Assembly: GCF_003014575.1 (NCBI RefSeq)
Contig: NZ_PYGF01000008.1
Span: forward strand, 79,273-143,272
Source: Cecembia rubra
GTDB taxonomy: Bacteria > Bacteroidota > Bacteroidia > Cytophagales > Cyclobacteriaceae
Direction: 5' to 3'
DNA: 64,000 nucleotides
Part shown: positions 35,650 through 45,136 of the stretch, piece by piece
Layout: each line of letters starts with the position of its first letter
Position numbering within the stretch: position 1 is the stretch's first letter
The notes under the pieces: generated by a model
What the model saw: only the letters and a program-made list of their open reading frames with translations
Database searches by the model: none
Told to the model about the DNA's origin: nothing
Program-made: the position numbers and the translations under genes

Positions 35650-37926
35650 TTAAAAATCATTTTTCTTTGGGTCGAAATCAAAATCGTTGAATCTATTGCT
35701 GTTGAGCTCATATTTATCACAATCAATTTCTATGCTAAGTGGTCTTTCAGGTCTTGGGAATGGACCCTTGGTGTAGCCTAAGGTTGGATCGGCATATACC
35801 TTAGCCATATACCTTACCCAGATCGGCCTGGCCGTTTGTCCGCCTTGTCCACTGGCCCAATTTCTAAAATGGATTGCTCTATCGTCACCACCTACCCATG
35901 CTCCAGAGACTAAGTCTTTACTCATTCCCATATACCATCCATCTGAAGCATTTTGGGTAGTACCGGTCTTACCACCAAGTTCATTGCCCTGGTCCCTAAG
36001 CGTCCACGGCACTCCTTGGCTGGTCCCTCTGGATTCCTCAAAACCACCCCGCATCATGTAAAGCATGAGATAGGCATGTTCTTCGCTCATAGCTGGGCGT
36101 TTTTTAGGAGTAAATTGCTGTAGAACATTGCCGTTTTTATCTTCAATCCTATCAATGTAGAAAGGAACAATATGTTCTCCTTTGTTTACAAAAGTGCCCA
36201 TTGCACCTACCATTTCATATACAGAAACGTCTGCTGTTCCCAATGCAAGCGCTGGAACTTCATCCAAGTCACTTGTTATTCCTATCCTATGAGCAGTTTC
36301 TACCACAACCTTCGGCCCTAGCTTTTTCATCATGAAGGCTGTAACTGAGTTGACAGATTGTGCCATAGCCCTCCTGATGGTCATTTTTTCATAAGAGAAT
36401 TTACCGTCTGCATTTTTTGGCGTCCAAGCTGGCTGACCTGGAATATTAACTTCCACCGGTTGGTCAATAACACTGTAGCAAGGGCTGTATCCATTTTCAA
36501 TGGCAGCTGCATATACGAAGGGTTTAAATGTAGATCCGGGCTGCCTTTTGGCCTGCTTCACATGGTCGAATTTGAAATGTTTATGGTTGATTCCTCCCAC
36601 CCATGCTTTTACATGTCCTGTATGTGGGTCCATGGACATGAATCCTGCCTGAAGATGTTTTTTATAATGTCTTAAAGAATCCATGGTGCTCATCATGGTA
36701 TCTAACTCACCTTTCGTCCAAGAGAAGATGCGCATTCTCTTTTTCTCATTCAATTTGATATTTATGGAATCTGATTCTGCACCATATCTTCTGACCAGGT
36801 TTCTATAAGCTTCTGTCCTCTTCACTTGCGTTTCAAGGAAATTAGGTATAACCCTACCATTTTCATCAATCCAGGGATCCCTGCTTCCCATCTCATTCTC
36901 AAATTTTTTCTGTAGCTCCCTCATATGTTCATCCATCGCCTCCTCTGCATAGCGCTGCATCCTGCTGTCAATGGTGGTGTATATTTTTAAACCGTCCCCA
37001 AATAGGTCGTAAGGAGTACCATCAGGTTTGAGGTATTCTTTAGTCCATTTGAGCAGTTCTGCTTTCAACACCTCTCTAAAATAGGTGGCTAAACCTTGAT
37101 TTTGGTTTTCAACCCGGTAGTCCAATTCAATGGGCATAGCCATGAGAGAATCCCGTTCTGACCTGTTCAGGTAACCATATTTCTCCATTTGTGCCAAAAC
37201 TGTATTTCTCCTCCGCAGGGAGTTGTCAGGATTAAAGACAGGACTGTAATAAGTGGGTGCTTTGAATAATCCTACTAAGACTGCTGATTCCTGAACATTG
37301 AGTTCGTTCGGGTTTTTGTTGAAAAAAGTTTTGGCAGCGGTCTTTATACCATAAGCATTACTTCCAAATTCCGAAGTATTGAGGTATAAAGTCAATATTT
37401 CATCCTTAGTATAAGATTTTTCAAGCTTAGTCGCTACTATCCACTCTTTGGTTTTAATGATTAACATTCTTAGTCCGGGCACCCTGCTTAATACACCTTG
37501 AGATTCAAGATTTCTTGTCTTAAAGAGGTTTTTGGCAGTCTGCTGACTTAGTGTACTGCCTCCGCCTGCACCTTGCCTCAAAATGAGGGATTTAAAGAAA
37601 ACCCTTCCCATGCTTTGAAGGTCTATGCCTGAATGCTTTTCAAATCTTACATCCTCAGTGGCGATAAGGGCATTAACCAGATTTGGGGAAAGTTCGTTGT
37701 ATGTAACAGGGCTTCTGTTTTCTCTGAAATAACTTCCCAATAAGACCCCATCTGCTGAATATAGTTCTGATGCTACTTCAGTACGGGGGTTTTCTAATGC
37801 CTTGAAATCAGGTAATTCCCCAAAAAGGCCAAGAAAATTGACACTCACTGTCCAAACAAATAGGATAAAGCCTACAATACCGGCAGCGAAAACCAACCAA
37901 ATAATTTTAATGATTTTATTGGTCAT
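35650..37926 (-). CDS. Penicillin-binding protein 1A (bifunctional transglycosylase/transpeptidase)
   Basis: 758-aa class A PBP that polymerises glycan chains and cross-links peptides in the periplasm. An N-terminal TM anchor (about 4-30) precedes the GT51 domain with ATEDVRFEKHSG (catalytic Glu) and GGGSTLSQQTAKNL. The transpeptidase domain has the nucleophile motif GSTFKPF at about 465, SVNS as the S-x-N box, and GGKTGTTQ at about 650. Domain order and length are normal. It neighbours uvrC and the SprE-like gene on the same strand, but its own terminator suggests it ends a unit with the SprE-like gene. Confidence 0.95.
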   Translation of the reverse strand: MTNKIIKIIWLVFAAGIVGFILFVWTVSVNFLGLFGELPDFKALENPRTEVASELYSADGVLLGSYFRENRSPVTYNELSPNLVNALIATEDVRFEKHSGIDLQSMGRVFFKSLILRQGAGGGSTLSQQTAKNLFKTRNLESQGVLSRVPGLRMLIIKTKEWIVATKLEKSYTKDEILTLYLNTSEFGSNAYGIKTAAKTFFNKNPNELNVQESAVLVGLFKAPTYYSPVFNPDNSLRRRNTVLAQMEKYGYLNRSERDSLMAMPIELDYRVENQNQGLATYFREVLKAELLKWTKEYLKPDGTPYDLFGDGLKIYTTIDSRMQRYAEEAMDEHMRELQKKFENEMGSRDPWIDENGRVIPNFLETQVKRTEAYRNLVRRYGAESDSINIKLNEKKRMRIFSWTKGELDTMMSTMDSLRHYKKHLQAGFMSMDPHTGHVKAWVGGINHKHFKFDHVKQAKRQPGSTFKPFVYAAAIENGYSPCYSVIDQPVEVNIPGQPAWTPKNADGKFSYEKMTIRRAMAQSVNSVTAFMMKKLGPKVVVETAHRIGITSDLDEVPALALGTADVSVYEMVGAMGTFVNKGEHIVPFYIDRIEDKNGNVLQQFTPKKRPAMSEEHAYLMLYMMRGGFEESRGTSQGVPWTLRDQGNELGGKTGTTQNASDGWYMGMSKDLVSGAWVGGDDRAIHFRNWASGQGGQTARPIWVRYMAKVYADPTLGYTKGPFPRPERPLSIEIDCDKYELNSNRFNDFDFDPKKNDF

Positions 37927-37952
37927 TATGATTTTAACGTAATTATGTACTT

Positions 37953-40592
37953 TTATTTATAAACCCTTCTGTAGAATTGGCGATACTCATTGAGATTTTT
38001 ACGTCTGTTGAGCTCCTGAAAGTTTTCAATGGAAATCAGGAAACTGTTTTCCTTATCACTTTTTTCAATAGAACCAGAATTGAAATCATCCATGAACTTA
38101 TTTCTATAGGCGATTGCCCGCTCAGCATTGTTGAATGGGCTAACAATAAAAATCACTTCTTGGCGATTTAGGTTCATATTTCCTGTCCGGAGTCTTGAAT
38201 TGGCAAAATTTTGCGCATGGAATGTCTCAAGATCTGCCAATAGGTTTTTGGACTCCCTTGCTTTTTCAGGGTCCAAAGCAATGACAAATATATGGGTTTG
38301 GTTAGGATTTTCACGGTATGGGGAATCTTCTTCATTTTCGGCTTCTTCTTCTGTTTCGGAAGTTTGCTCCTCATTGTTCTGTGATTCCATAGCAACCTCT
38401 TCTCTTTCTGACCTTATTTCTACTTGTTCACCAGTTAATGCTAACAGCATATTTCTTGCCAATTTTACCAATTGGCTGTCCTCAGTGGTTTGAATGTAAT
38501 TCTCTAACCTGTATTTATATCTTTCCGCATCATCCACCTTTCCGGATACCATAATATCCAATAAAATTAATCTACTGGTGTTTTTGGTGAGCGGATAATT
38601 TTCTAGTGTTGATCGGATTATGCTCCTTGCAGCAGCGTAATTTCCTGCATAGTATTGTTCATATGCTTCTTTATAAAGCTTTGAAGATTCCAAAAAAGCC
38701 TGATTGCCTTTGATGGCATCTGGATTATTCACGGAATAGGTAAAGGGAGAATCCGGAAATTCTCTGTTTAATCTTTGGACATAAAGGGTAGGATTGCCAT
38801 TGATTTCCTGATTGGCAAGGTAAAGGATATAATAAGCTTCTGCTTTTTTATTTGAATTTGGATAGGTGGTGATTAGACTTTCCAAGTATTCAATGCTCAT
38901 TAGGGATTCTTTAAAATCAAAATACAGGAGTTTACCCAACTCAAAATATGACTCTTCTAATTTTTCCCGAAGAAGGTTAACATCTTCTTCTGTTTTTGGG
39001 ATCTGAGCCAAAAGGCTTTTTTTATCCGGCAACTGGCCTATGATGCTACTTTGTTCTTCTGCACGGTCCTCTTCTCTAGTATCTGACATTGGACCCAATG
39101 CTCCATTTCCTCTGGTACTGGATTGGAATCCCTGAATATTTCTTCTCCAATTGTCATCAAGGGGCCTAGTCCCCCAATTTCTATAAAATTCAATGGAGCC
39201 ACGTTGCATTGCGAGGTTATTGTCGAAATAAAAAGATTCTCCTGAACCTCTACCTCCAAATGCCAAAAGGTTATCGAAAATCCCGGAAGAACGTTGTTGG
39301 GATTTTTGCTCTGCCTCCCTGAGTAACCTCTCCTCCTCTTGTTTGATAAACAGTTCTGCAACCATCTCCTGCTCTTCAGCACTCATTTGTGAAAGGCGAA
39401 TAAGACTATCGTTCTTATTTATAATTTCATAATGCGTTACATAGTTGTCAAATATTCCCTTTTTCTGATTGATTTCAGCGTAAATTTTATCAGTAGGCCT
39501 GATTTGTGCTAAAGCAGAATCCAAGTAATATTTTGTGGTTTTAAAATCCTTTTTGATTTCAAAATTGATTTCAGCTAATTTTTGGTAGATATAACTTTTC
39601 TGAAGGGGATTGTTACTCTCTTGTTTAGCTGCCAGTATCAGTAATTTTTCCGCTTCTTGAACATCATCTTGCTTTAGTTCAAACAATGCCTTTTCATATA
39701 GAATCACATCCCTCAGATCTTTGTTTTTGCTGTCCTTAAATAGTTCATCGTAATAACTCCTTACCCTCTTCACGTCCTTACTCTTGTTGAGTTCGGCCAC
39801 CTGTTGCGCAAAGAGCTGGGCAAAAAATGCCAGTTCATAAGGAGGATTACCCTTCACCGCTTCATTGTAATAACTATAAGCCAAAGCATCCAGACCTTCT
39901 CTTTGGTAAAGCTGTGCGAGAATGAAATTTATCCTTGATTTTTCTTTTTTGTCTTTGGTCAAACTTATTGCCCGGTCTAAAGCACCGATTTTTCCGTTCA
40001 CATCTTGCCTTTGGTCATAGTAATAGGCAAGGGTTTTGTAGAGCAAAAACTTATTTTCTGTATTGATACCTGATTCTTTGGATAGGTATTCTATGACATA
40101 TGCGGCATCTTCAAAATTTCCAATGTCCGTAAATTGTCTCATCAATTGGATAAGACTCCTGTGCCTGACTCTTTTTTTCTTACTGTTTACATTAAGGTAT
40201 CTGAAAGTGTTGGATGATTCATCGAACTTGCCATCGTAATAATCAGCCAGCCCAAGTAAGAAATAAGAATCGTCCACCCACTTAGAAATTCTGTGCCAGT
40301 CAATGGCTTTGGAGGCAAAGTCCCTAACATCCACCAGAAGTTCTTCATTTTGGTCAATCAAAGCGCTATCTATTGGAAAAAAAATAGGTAATACCTGAGT
40401 GAAATCTTCTCTGTGGCTTTTTTCAATTGTTTTTTCAATTTCACCGATATTGGCTTTTGCATAAAAAACCGCATTATATCGTGAGGTGGTGTTGTGGAAC
40501 CACCTATTGGTAAAAGTATTTTTTTCTGAGGAACACGCTGATAATAAAATCATAGCGATAATCCCTAAAATTGTAAGATACCTGCGCATCAT
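37953..40592 (-). CDS. sprE: SprE/PorW-like TPR lipoprotein of the type IX secretion system
   Basis: 879-aa lipoprotein (lipobox LLSAC, Cys20) made of tetratricopeptide-like helical repeats through about residue 380 and again from 550 to 730. A low-complexity acidic linker (about 745-790, EEQTSETEEEAENEEDS) and a small C-terminal alpha/beta domain follow (THIFVIALDPEKARESKNLL, in part). The opening CSSEKNTFTNRWFHNTTSRYN (in part) is typical of the PorW/SprE family. That family is an outer-membrane lipoprotein reported to connect the GldKN ring to the translocon. Its closeness to gldKLMN (4.2 kb) fits. Symbol given by family resemblance. Confidence 0.87.
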   Translation of the reverse strand: MMRRYLTILGIIAMILLSACSSEKNTFTNRWFHNTTSRYNAVFYAKANIGEIEKTIEKSHREDFTQVLPIFFPIDSALIDQNEELLVDVRDFASKAIDWHRISKWVDDSYFLLGLADYYDGKFDESSNTFRYLNVNSKKKRVRHRSLIQLMRQFTDIGNFEDAAYVIEYLSKESGINTENKFLLYKTLAYYYDQRQDVNGKIGALDRAISLTKDKKEKSRINFILAQLYQREGLDALAYSYYNEAVKGNPPYELAFFAQLFAQQVAELNKSKDVKRVRSYYDELFKDSKNKDLRDVILYEKALFELKQDDVQEAEKLLILAAKQESNNPLQKSYIYQKLAEINFEIKKDFKTTKYYLDSALAQIRPTDKIYAEINQKKGIFDNYVTHYEIINKNDSLIRLSQMSAEEQEMVAELFIKQEEERLLREAEQKSQQRSSGIFDNLLAFGGRGSGESFYFDNNLAMQRGSIEFYRNWGTRPLDDNWRRNIQGFQSSTRGNGALGPMSDTREEDRAEEQSSIIGQLPDKKSLLAQIPKTEEDVNLLREKLEESYFELGKLLYFDFKESLMSIEYLESLITTYPNSNKKAEAYYILYLANQEINGNPTLYVQRLNREFPDSPFTYSVNNPDAIKGNQAFLESSKLYKEAYEQYYAGNYAAARSIIRSTLENYPLTKNTSRLILLDIMVSGKVDDAERYKYRLENYIQTTEDSQLVKLARNMLLALTGEQVEIRSEREEVAMESQNNEEQTSETEEEAENEEDSPYRENPNQTHIFVIALDPEKARESKNLLADLETFHAQNFANSRLRTGNMNLNRQEVIFIVSPFNNAERAIAYRNKFMDDFNSGSIEKSDKENSFLISIENFQELNRRKNLNEYRQFYRRVYK

Positions 40593-40665
40593 TGATCGTT
40601 TGACAAAGGCACAAATTACTTGATTTGTATCAAATTATTAAACGCTTCCGTTTATTATTATATTT

Positions 40666-41565
40666 TTGAATTCCGTAAACCAAATCACAATTGTATTGAA
40701 AACACCCAACAGGTTTATTGAGGCGATTAAGGCCAAATTCCTTATTGTCATCAGAAAAGAACAGGATTTTTCTGTTATTACCTCCTTCAATATTTCCACA
40801 GGAAGGATGCTTTCTATATTGGCGCTGATTTTTATCCTCATTTTTGGATTTTCATTGATCATGTCCAAAACCTTATTGAAAGCTTGGTTTGATCCTACTT
40901 ACCAAGACACTGAAAATACTGCCCAACTTATAAAAATGTCAGCTACAGTAGATTCTTTGAGGGCTGAGGTAATCCGGAAAGATAATTATGTAAAAAATAT
41001 TCAACGGATCATATCTGGTGAGACAGAACTGATTGAGGATCAAAATGCCCTGGATACCCTTCCAGTTTCCAAAAGGATCAATCCTGAATTTAATTTTGAG
41101 CCAAGTGAAGCGACATTGAGTATTCTGCAGGAAATGAGGGGTCTCCCCATGGAGGAACCAAAAGTGCAAATTATAGAAGGTGGATTTATTGGCGAAACAT
41201 ATTTCTTTCCACCCCTTAAGGGAGTGGTTACTTCAATTTTTGATCCAACTAAAGATCATTTTGGAATAGATATTGTAGCAAGACAAAATGAGCCCGTTAA
41301 AGCTATTGCAGATGGGACAGTTATCTTCAGTTCATGGACTTTAGGTACCGGGTATGTCGTGGCAGTTCAGCATAACAATGAATTGATTTCCATTTATAAA
41401 CATAATTCGGTAATATTGAAGAACATTGGAGATCTTGTAAAAGGTGGTGAAATTGTTTCTATCATTGGAAATACTGGAGAACTAACCACCGGCCTACATT
41501 TACATTTCGAAATGTGGTATAAGGGTTCTCCGCTTAATCCCCAAGATTTCATTTCTTTTAATTAA
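40666..41565 (+). CDS. M23-family peptidoglycan endopeptidase, membrane-anchored
   Basis: 299-aa protein with a cytoplasmic basic N-terminus, one TM helix (about 48-66), a short coiled coil, and a C-terminal LytM domain. Zinc ligands are intact: HFGID (His198, Asp202) and GLHLHFE (His278, His280). It should cut cross-links in peptidoglycan. The start is TTG at 40666, or TTG at 40696 (MKTPNRF), since no ATG fits. It is 2 bp upstream of the bactofilin gene; M23-bactofilin pairs shape local cell wall in several phyla. Confidence 0.92.
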   Translation: MNSVNQITIVLKTPNRFIEAIKAKFLIVIRKEQDFSVITSFNISTGRMLSILALIFILIFGFSLIMSKTLLKAWFDPTYQDTENTAQLIKMSATVDSLRAEVIRKDNYVKNIQRIISGETELIEDQNALDTLPVSKRINPEFNFEPSEATLSILQEMRGLPMEEPKVQIIEGGFIGETYFFPPLKGVVTSIFDPTKDHFGIDIVARQNEPVKAIADGTVIFSSWTLGTGYVVAVQHNNELISIYKHNSVILKNIGDLVKGGEIVSIIGNTGELTTGLHLHFEMWYKGSPLNPQDFISFN

Positions 41566-41567
41566 TT

Positions 41568-41993
41568 ATGTTTAACAAAGCCGAAGAAAAAAAATCCGTT
41601 GTAGAAATGGTTAATTCCAGCAACGTAATCGCCAAAGAAACCAAGATTAAAGGAGATATTGATGCCCAGGGCAATATCCGCATTGAAGGAGAAGTAGAAG
41701 GTTTGGTAAAGTCAAAAAGCAAAATTGTTATCGGAGAATCTGCTTTGATCAAAGGAAATCTCTATTCGGCCGAAGCCGAAGTATCCGGCAAAGTTGAGGG
41801 AAAGGTTACATGCACCGAAATTCTTTACCTCAAAAAGTCCGCTCTGGTATCCGGTGATATCATTACCAAAAAGCTAGTAGTCGAAAATGGTGCAGCCTTC
41901 AATGGAAAATGTCAAATGGGAAATCCTGAAATTACCAATACCCCAAAAGCTGAGAAGGTGAATGTGCCCGAAAAAGAATTTGAAACCAAGTAA
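41568..41993 (+). CDS. Bactofilin (polymer-forming cytoskeletal protein)
   Basis: 141-aa bactofilin: a short polar N-terminus, a right-handed beta-helix core of hexapeptide-like turns (IAKETKIKGDIDAQGNIRIEGEVEG, in part, to GDIITKKLVVENGAAFNGKCQMG), and a disordered lysine-rich tail. Bactofilins self-assemble without nucleotide into cytoplasmic filaments and often localise the M23 hydrolase encoded next to them, as here. The 3' end overlaps the atpZ-like frame by 14 to 32 bp, so this pair feeds directly into the ATP synthase operon. Confidence 0.95.
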   Translation: MFNKAEEKKSVVEMVNSSNVIAKETKIKGDIDAQGNIRIEGEVEGLVKSKSKIVIGESALIKGNLYSAEAEVSGKVEGKVTCTEILYLKKSALVSGDIITKKLVVENGAAFNGKCQMGNPEITNTPKAEKVNVPEKEFETK

Positions 41994-42195
41994 GCAGTAT
42001 CTTGTATTCAAATATCTAGGACTATCATTTCAGATGTTTGCTATTATAGGACTTGGTACTGCACTGGGTTGGTATATCGACCAAAAAAGCCAAACTAATT
42101 TCCCTGTTTGGCTTTTACTTTTTTGTTTCCTCTCTATAGTCTTGGCATTCTATCAATTGTATGTCTCCATGAAAAATGATGAGAAGGAGGAATAA
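41962..42195 (+). CDS. atpZ: AtpZ/AtpI-family ATP synthase accessory protein
   Basis: 77-aa two-TM protein with AIIGLGTALGWYIDQKS between the helices, as in AtpZ/AtpI proteins that help assemble the c ring or carry magnesium. It is encoded at the head of the ATP synthase genes, as usual. The ATG at 41962 overlaps the bactofilin gene by 32 bp; a TTG at 41980 (MKPSKQYLVF) gives a cleaner start. Confidence 0.85.
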   Translation: MCPKKNLKPSKQYLVFKYLGLSFQMFAIIGLGTALGWYIDQKSQTNFPVWLLLFCFLSIVLAFYQLYVSMKNDEKEE

Positions 42196-42236
42196 GAATC
42201 TAAAAAGCAGTAGCTTTGCATCCTTATTTCCAAGAG

Positions 42237-42623
42237 ATGAAACAAATTCTACACCTTACCGTAAAGATCATATTGCTTACCCTGTTTATAGCGGGATTAG
42301 TATATCTGATTGATGATGTTTTCCAATTGAATTGGGTCCATGAGAGCATTTGGAAAATCATTTCTTTCTTTTTGATTCTTACTTGGTTGACAGGAGTTTT
42401 CTCACATTATTTACTTTCAATAAGCAAAGAAAATTCTGCCAACATTTTGTTAGGCACTATAGGAATAAGATTTTTGGCCAGCATCGCTTTTATTGTAATC
42501 ATGTTGGTCCTAGGACAGGAGAATATAATTCTGTTTGTAATTAATTTTTTTGTTATTTATTTGTTTTACTTATTATTTGATATGTACGGGTTAATAGCTA
42601 ATTTGCGCCCGATTTCAAAATAG
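42237..42623 (+). CDS. Small four-TM membrane protein of the ATP synthase operon
   Basis: 128-aa hydrophobic protein from ATG at 42237; a TTG at 42216 adds seven polar residues and is less likely. Four predicted TM helices (about 8-25, 40-57, 70-90, 97-115) with few charged residues between. No family was recognised. Its place between atpZ and atpB and its size suggest an AtpI-like assembly factor, which is inference from position. It is 41 bp after atpZ and 19 bp before atpB. Confidence 0.78.
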   Translation: MKQILHLTVKIILLTLFIAGLVYLIDDVFQLNWVHESIWKIISFFLILTWLTGVFSHYLLSISKENSANILLGTIGIRFLASIAFIVIMLVLGQENIILFVINFFVIYLFYLLFDMYGLIANLRPISK

Positions 42624-42642
42624 GACCTAAATACTCAATTAG

Positions 42643-43662
42643 ATGCTCCGTAAGTTCCTTTACTTAAGTGTTTTATTTTCAGCGTTTTTTCTAACGTTGT
42701 CCACCCCTGTGTCCGCAGCTGGAGATGATGAAGACAGAACTGGCTTTATCATGCACCACATTAAGGATTCATATGAATGGCATTTTGCTACCTTCGGCCA
42801 CAAACACTTGACGCTTCCATTGCCAGTTATTATCTATTCTGCGGATAGAGGTCTTGAATTTTTTATGTCTTCTGATTTCCAAAATCCGGAAACCCATAAA
42901 TTTGGAGAAGCTTATGCCCACAATGGTTATTACATTGATGAGCATGAGCATCTATATAGTGTAGAAGGAAGATCTTTCACTGACCTATCAATTACCAAAA
43001 ACGTCGCCATGCTATTTTTGGTGATCTTAGTAATGGGAAGCTTGGTGCTTTCTGCCGCTAAACATTACAAGAAAAACGGTATCAGCGCACCCAAAGGAGC
43101 AGCTGCGATCATAGAACCTGTTGTAATTTTTGTAAGAGATGAGATTGCCCATAAAGCTATAGGTCCGAAGTACAGGAAGTTTGTTCCATATTTGTTGACG
43201 TTATTCTTCTTTATCTGGATAGGCAACCTCATGGGATTGATGCCTGGAGCAGCTAATCTTACAGGAAATATTGCCGTTACTGCAACCTTAGCTGTTTTGA
43301 CCTTTATTGTAGTCAATGTCAATGGCAATAAAGAATATTGGAAACACGTGTTTATGACTCCTGGTGTTCCAGTTCCTTTATTGCTTGTAATTGTACCGGT
43401 GGAAATTATCGGTTTATTTACCAAGCCATTTGCCCTGATGGTCCGTTTGTTTGTAGCGATTACAGCTGGTCACATCGTAATCTTGGCCTTTATTGCCTTG
43501 GTGTTCATCTTTGAATCTTATGCAATTGGTGTGGTGAGTACCTTGATGGTAACCTTCCTAAATATTATTGAATTATTGGTAGCCACTATTCAAGCGTATG
43601 TATTCACCCTGTTCTCTGCGATGTATATCGGAGCTGCAGTGGCAGAACATGACCATCATTAA
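42643..43662 (+). CDS. atpB: F0F1 ATP synthase subunit a
   Basis: 339-aa membrane subunit forming the proton half-channels against the c ring. The N-terminus is a signal-peptide-like stretch (to about residue 24, VSAAGDDED) and a roughly 100-residue histidine-rich periplasmic extension before the first conserved TM helix. This extension is common in Bacteroidota. The core is standard: PYLLTLFFFIWIGNLMGLMPG and ALMVRLFVAITAGH with the essential arginine at 268. The C-terminus ends AEHDHH. Confidence 0.96.
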   Translation: MLRKFLYLSVLFSAFFLTLSTPVSAAGDDEDRTGFIMHHIKDSYEWHFATFGHKHLTLPLPVIIYSADRGLEFFMSSDFQNPETHKFGEAYAHNGYYIDEHEHLYSVEGRSFTDLSITKNVAMLFLVILVMGSLVLSAAKHYKKNGISAPKGAAAIIEPVVIFVRDEIAHKAIGPKYRKFVPYLLTLFFFIWIGNLMGLMPGAANLTGNIAVTATLAVLTFIVVNVNGNKEYWKHVFMTPGVPVPLLLVIVPVEIIGLFTKPFALMVRLFVAITAGHIVILAFIALVFIFESYAIGVVSTLMVTFLNIIELLVATIQAYVFTLFSAMYIGAAVAEHDHH

Positions 43663-43696
43663 TCAGAAATTTCTTTGTTCAATTTATAAATAATAA

Positions 43697-43963
<267 letters not shown>

Positions 43964-43976
43964 GAACAAAAGAAAA

Positions 43977-44003
43977 AGGGATCAGCGCTTGGCTGATCCC
44001 TTA
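43977..44003 (+). terminator. Strong intra-operon hairpin after atpE
   Basis: AAGGGATCAGC (43977-43987) / GCTGATCCCTT (43993-44003), an 11-bp perfect stem with a 5-nt loop, followed by the weak T-rich tail AATTTAATTT. It sits between atpE and atpF in the middle of the operon. It is best read as a partial terminator or a 3'-end stabiliser that raises subunit c output relative to the downstream subunits. Confidence 0.75.
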
Positions 44004-44044
44004 ATTTAATTTGAACAAATCCGAAATTATAAATCTAACCATAC

Positions 44045-44539
44045 ATGGATCTTATATTACCTAGCTCCGGGCTGATTATCTGGCAACTGATTGGATTCCT
44101 GGCCCTCTTGTTTTTGTTAATGAAGTTTGCCTGGAAGCCAATTCTTGAGGCATTGGATGAGCGGGAGAAAAGTATTGAGGATGCGCTCAAGTCTGCAGAG
44201 ATTGCCAGAAACGAAATGGCCAATCTTAAAGCAGAAAATGAAAGAATTCTTCAAGAAGCTAAAATTGAAAGAGATCAAATGCTTTTGAAAGCTACTGAGA
44301 CTGCGAAACAATTGGTGGAAGAAGCCAAAGAAAAAGCGCAGATCGAAGGCGCTAAAATGATCGAAAATGCCAAAGCGGCTATTGAAACAGAAAAGAAGGC
44401 TGCTCTGGAAGAAGTTAAGGTCCAGGTAAGTAAACTTTCTTTGGAGATAGCAGAAAAACTATTGAAGAAAAACTTCAGCGAGGATGCAGCTCAAAAAGCA
44501 TTGGTTGAAGAAATGGTCAAAGATCTTAAGCTTAACTAA
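44045..44539 (+). CDS. atpF: F0F1 ATP synthase subunit b
   Basis: 164-aa peripheral-stalk subunit: one N-terminal TM helix (about 8-27, GLIIWQLIGFLALLFLLMKF) and a long charged coiled coil (AWKPILEALDEREKSIEDAL). Its C-terminal part binds delta and alpha. It is followed 2 bp later by atpH. Confidence 0.96.
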   Translation: MDLILPSSGLIIWQLIGFLALLFLLMKFAWKPILEALDEREKSIEDALKSAEIARNEMANLKAENERILQEAKIERDQMLLKATETAKQLVEEAKEKAQIEGAKMIENAKAAIETEKKAALEEVKVQVSKLSLEIAEKLLKKNFSEDAAQKALVEEMVKDLKLN

Positions 44540-44541
44540 TT

Positions 44542-45102
44542 ATGTCGGATATCAAAGTTGCATCCCGCTATGCTAAAGCGCTTTTAGAGCTGGCAGTTGA
44601 GAAAAATCAATTGGAAGAAGTAAATAGGGATGTGAATCAGTTATTGGAAATTGCGGCTGAAAACAGAAACATTGTACTTCTGCTCAACAGCCCGATCATT
44701 AATACTGATAAAAAGCATAACGTGTTGAAAGCATTGTTCGAAAAAACCGGTAATCCTATTACCCTGAGTTTTTTTGATATTATCACCAGAAAGAACAGGG
44801 CCAATAACTTGGTAGAAACAGCCAAGGAGTTCAAGAAGCAATACAATCAGCATATGGGAATTCAGGTAGCAGAAGTTACCACAACTTTTGTTCTGACAGA
44901 TGATTTGAGAGAGCAATTCAAATCTATTGTGAAGGAAATCTCAGGGCTTGACAAGATTGAACTTGTTGAGAAAATCAATAAAGAGCTTATTGGAGGATTT
45001 GTTCTAAAAGTGAATGACAAACTTCTGGATGATTCCATTAGCGGTAAGCTCCGCTTGTTAAAGCTCGAGTTTGCTCAGAGATATTTCGTCAAGATGTATT
45101 AA
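44542..45102 (+). CDS. atpH: F0F1 ATP synthase subunit delta
   Basis: 186-aa stalk protein. The N-terminal helical bundle opens with VASRYAKALLELA, and the C-terminal segment contains LIGGFVLKVNDKLLDDSI. Both are family signatures. It links F1 to subunit b. It is coupled to atpF (2 bp gap) and lies 34 bp before atpA. Confidence 0.96.
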   Translation: MSDIKVASRYAKALLELAVEKNQLEEVNRDVNQLLEIAAENRNIVLLLNSPIINTDKKHNVLKALFEKTGNPITLSFFDIITRKNRANNLVETAKEFKKQYNQHMGIQVAEVTTTFVLTDDLREQFKSIVKEISGLDKIELVEKINKELIGGFVLKVNDKLLDDSISGKLRLLKLEFAQRYFVKMY

Positions 45103-45136
45103 TTATTTATCGCAAAACATTTAATAAAAAAATATA

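Noticed and set aside
43065-43424. 119-aa minus-strand open frame inside atpB
   Set aside because: Reverse shadow of subunit a.
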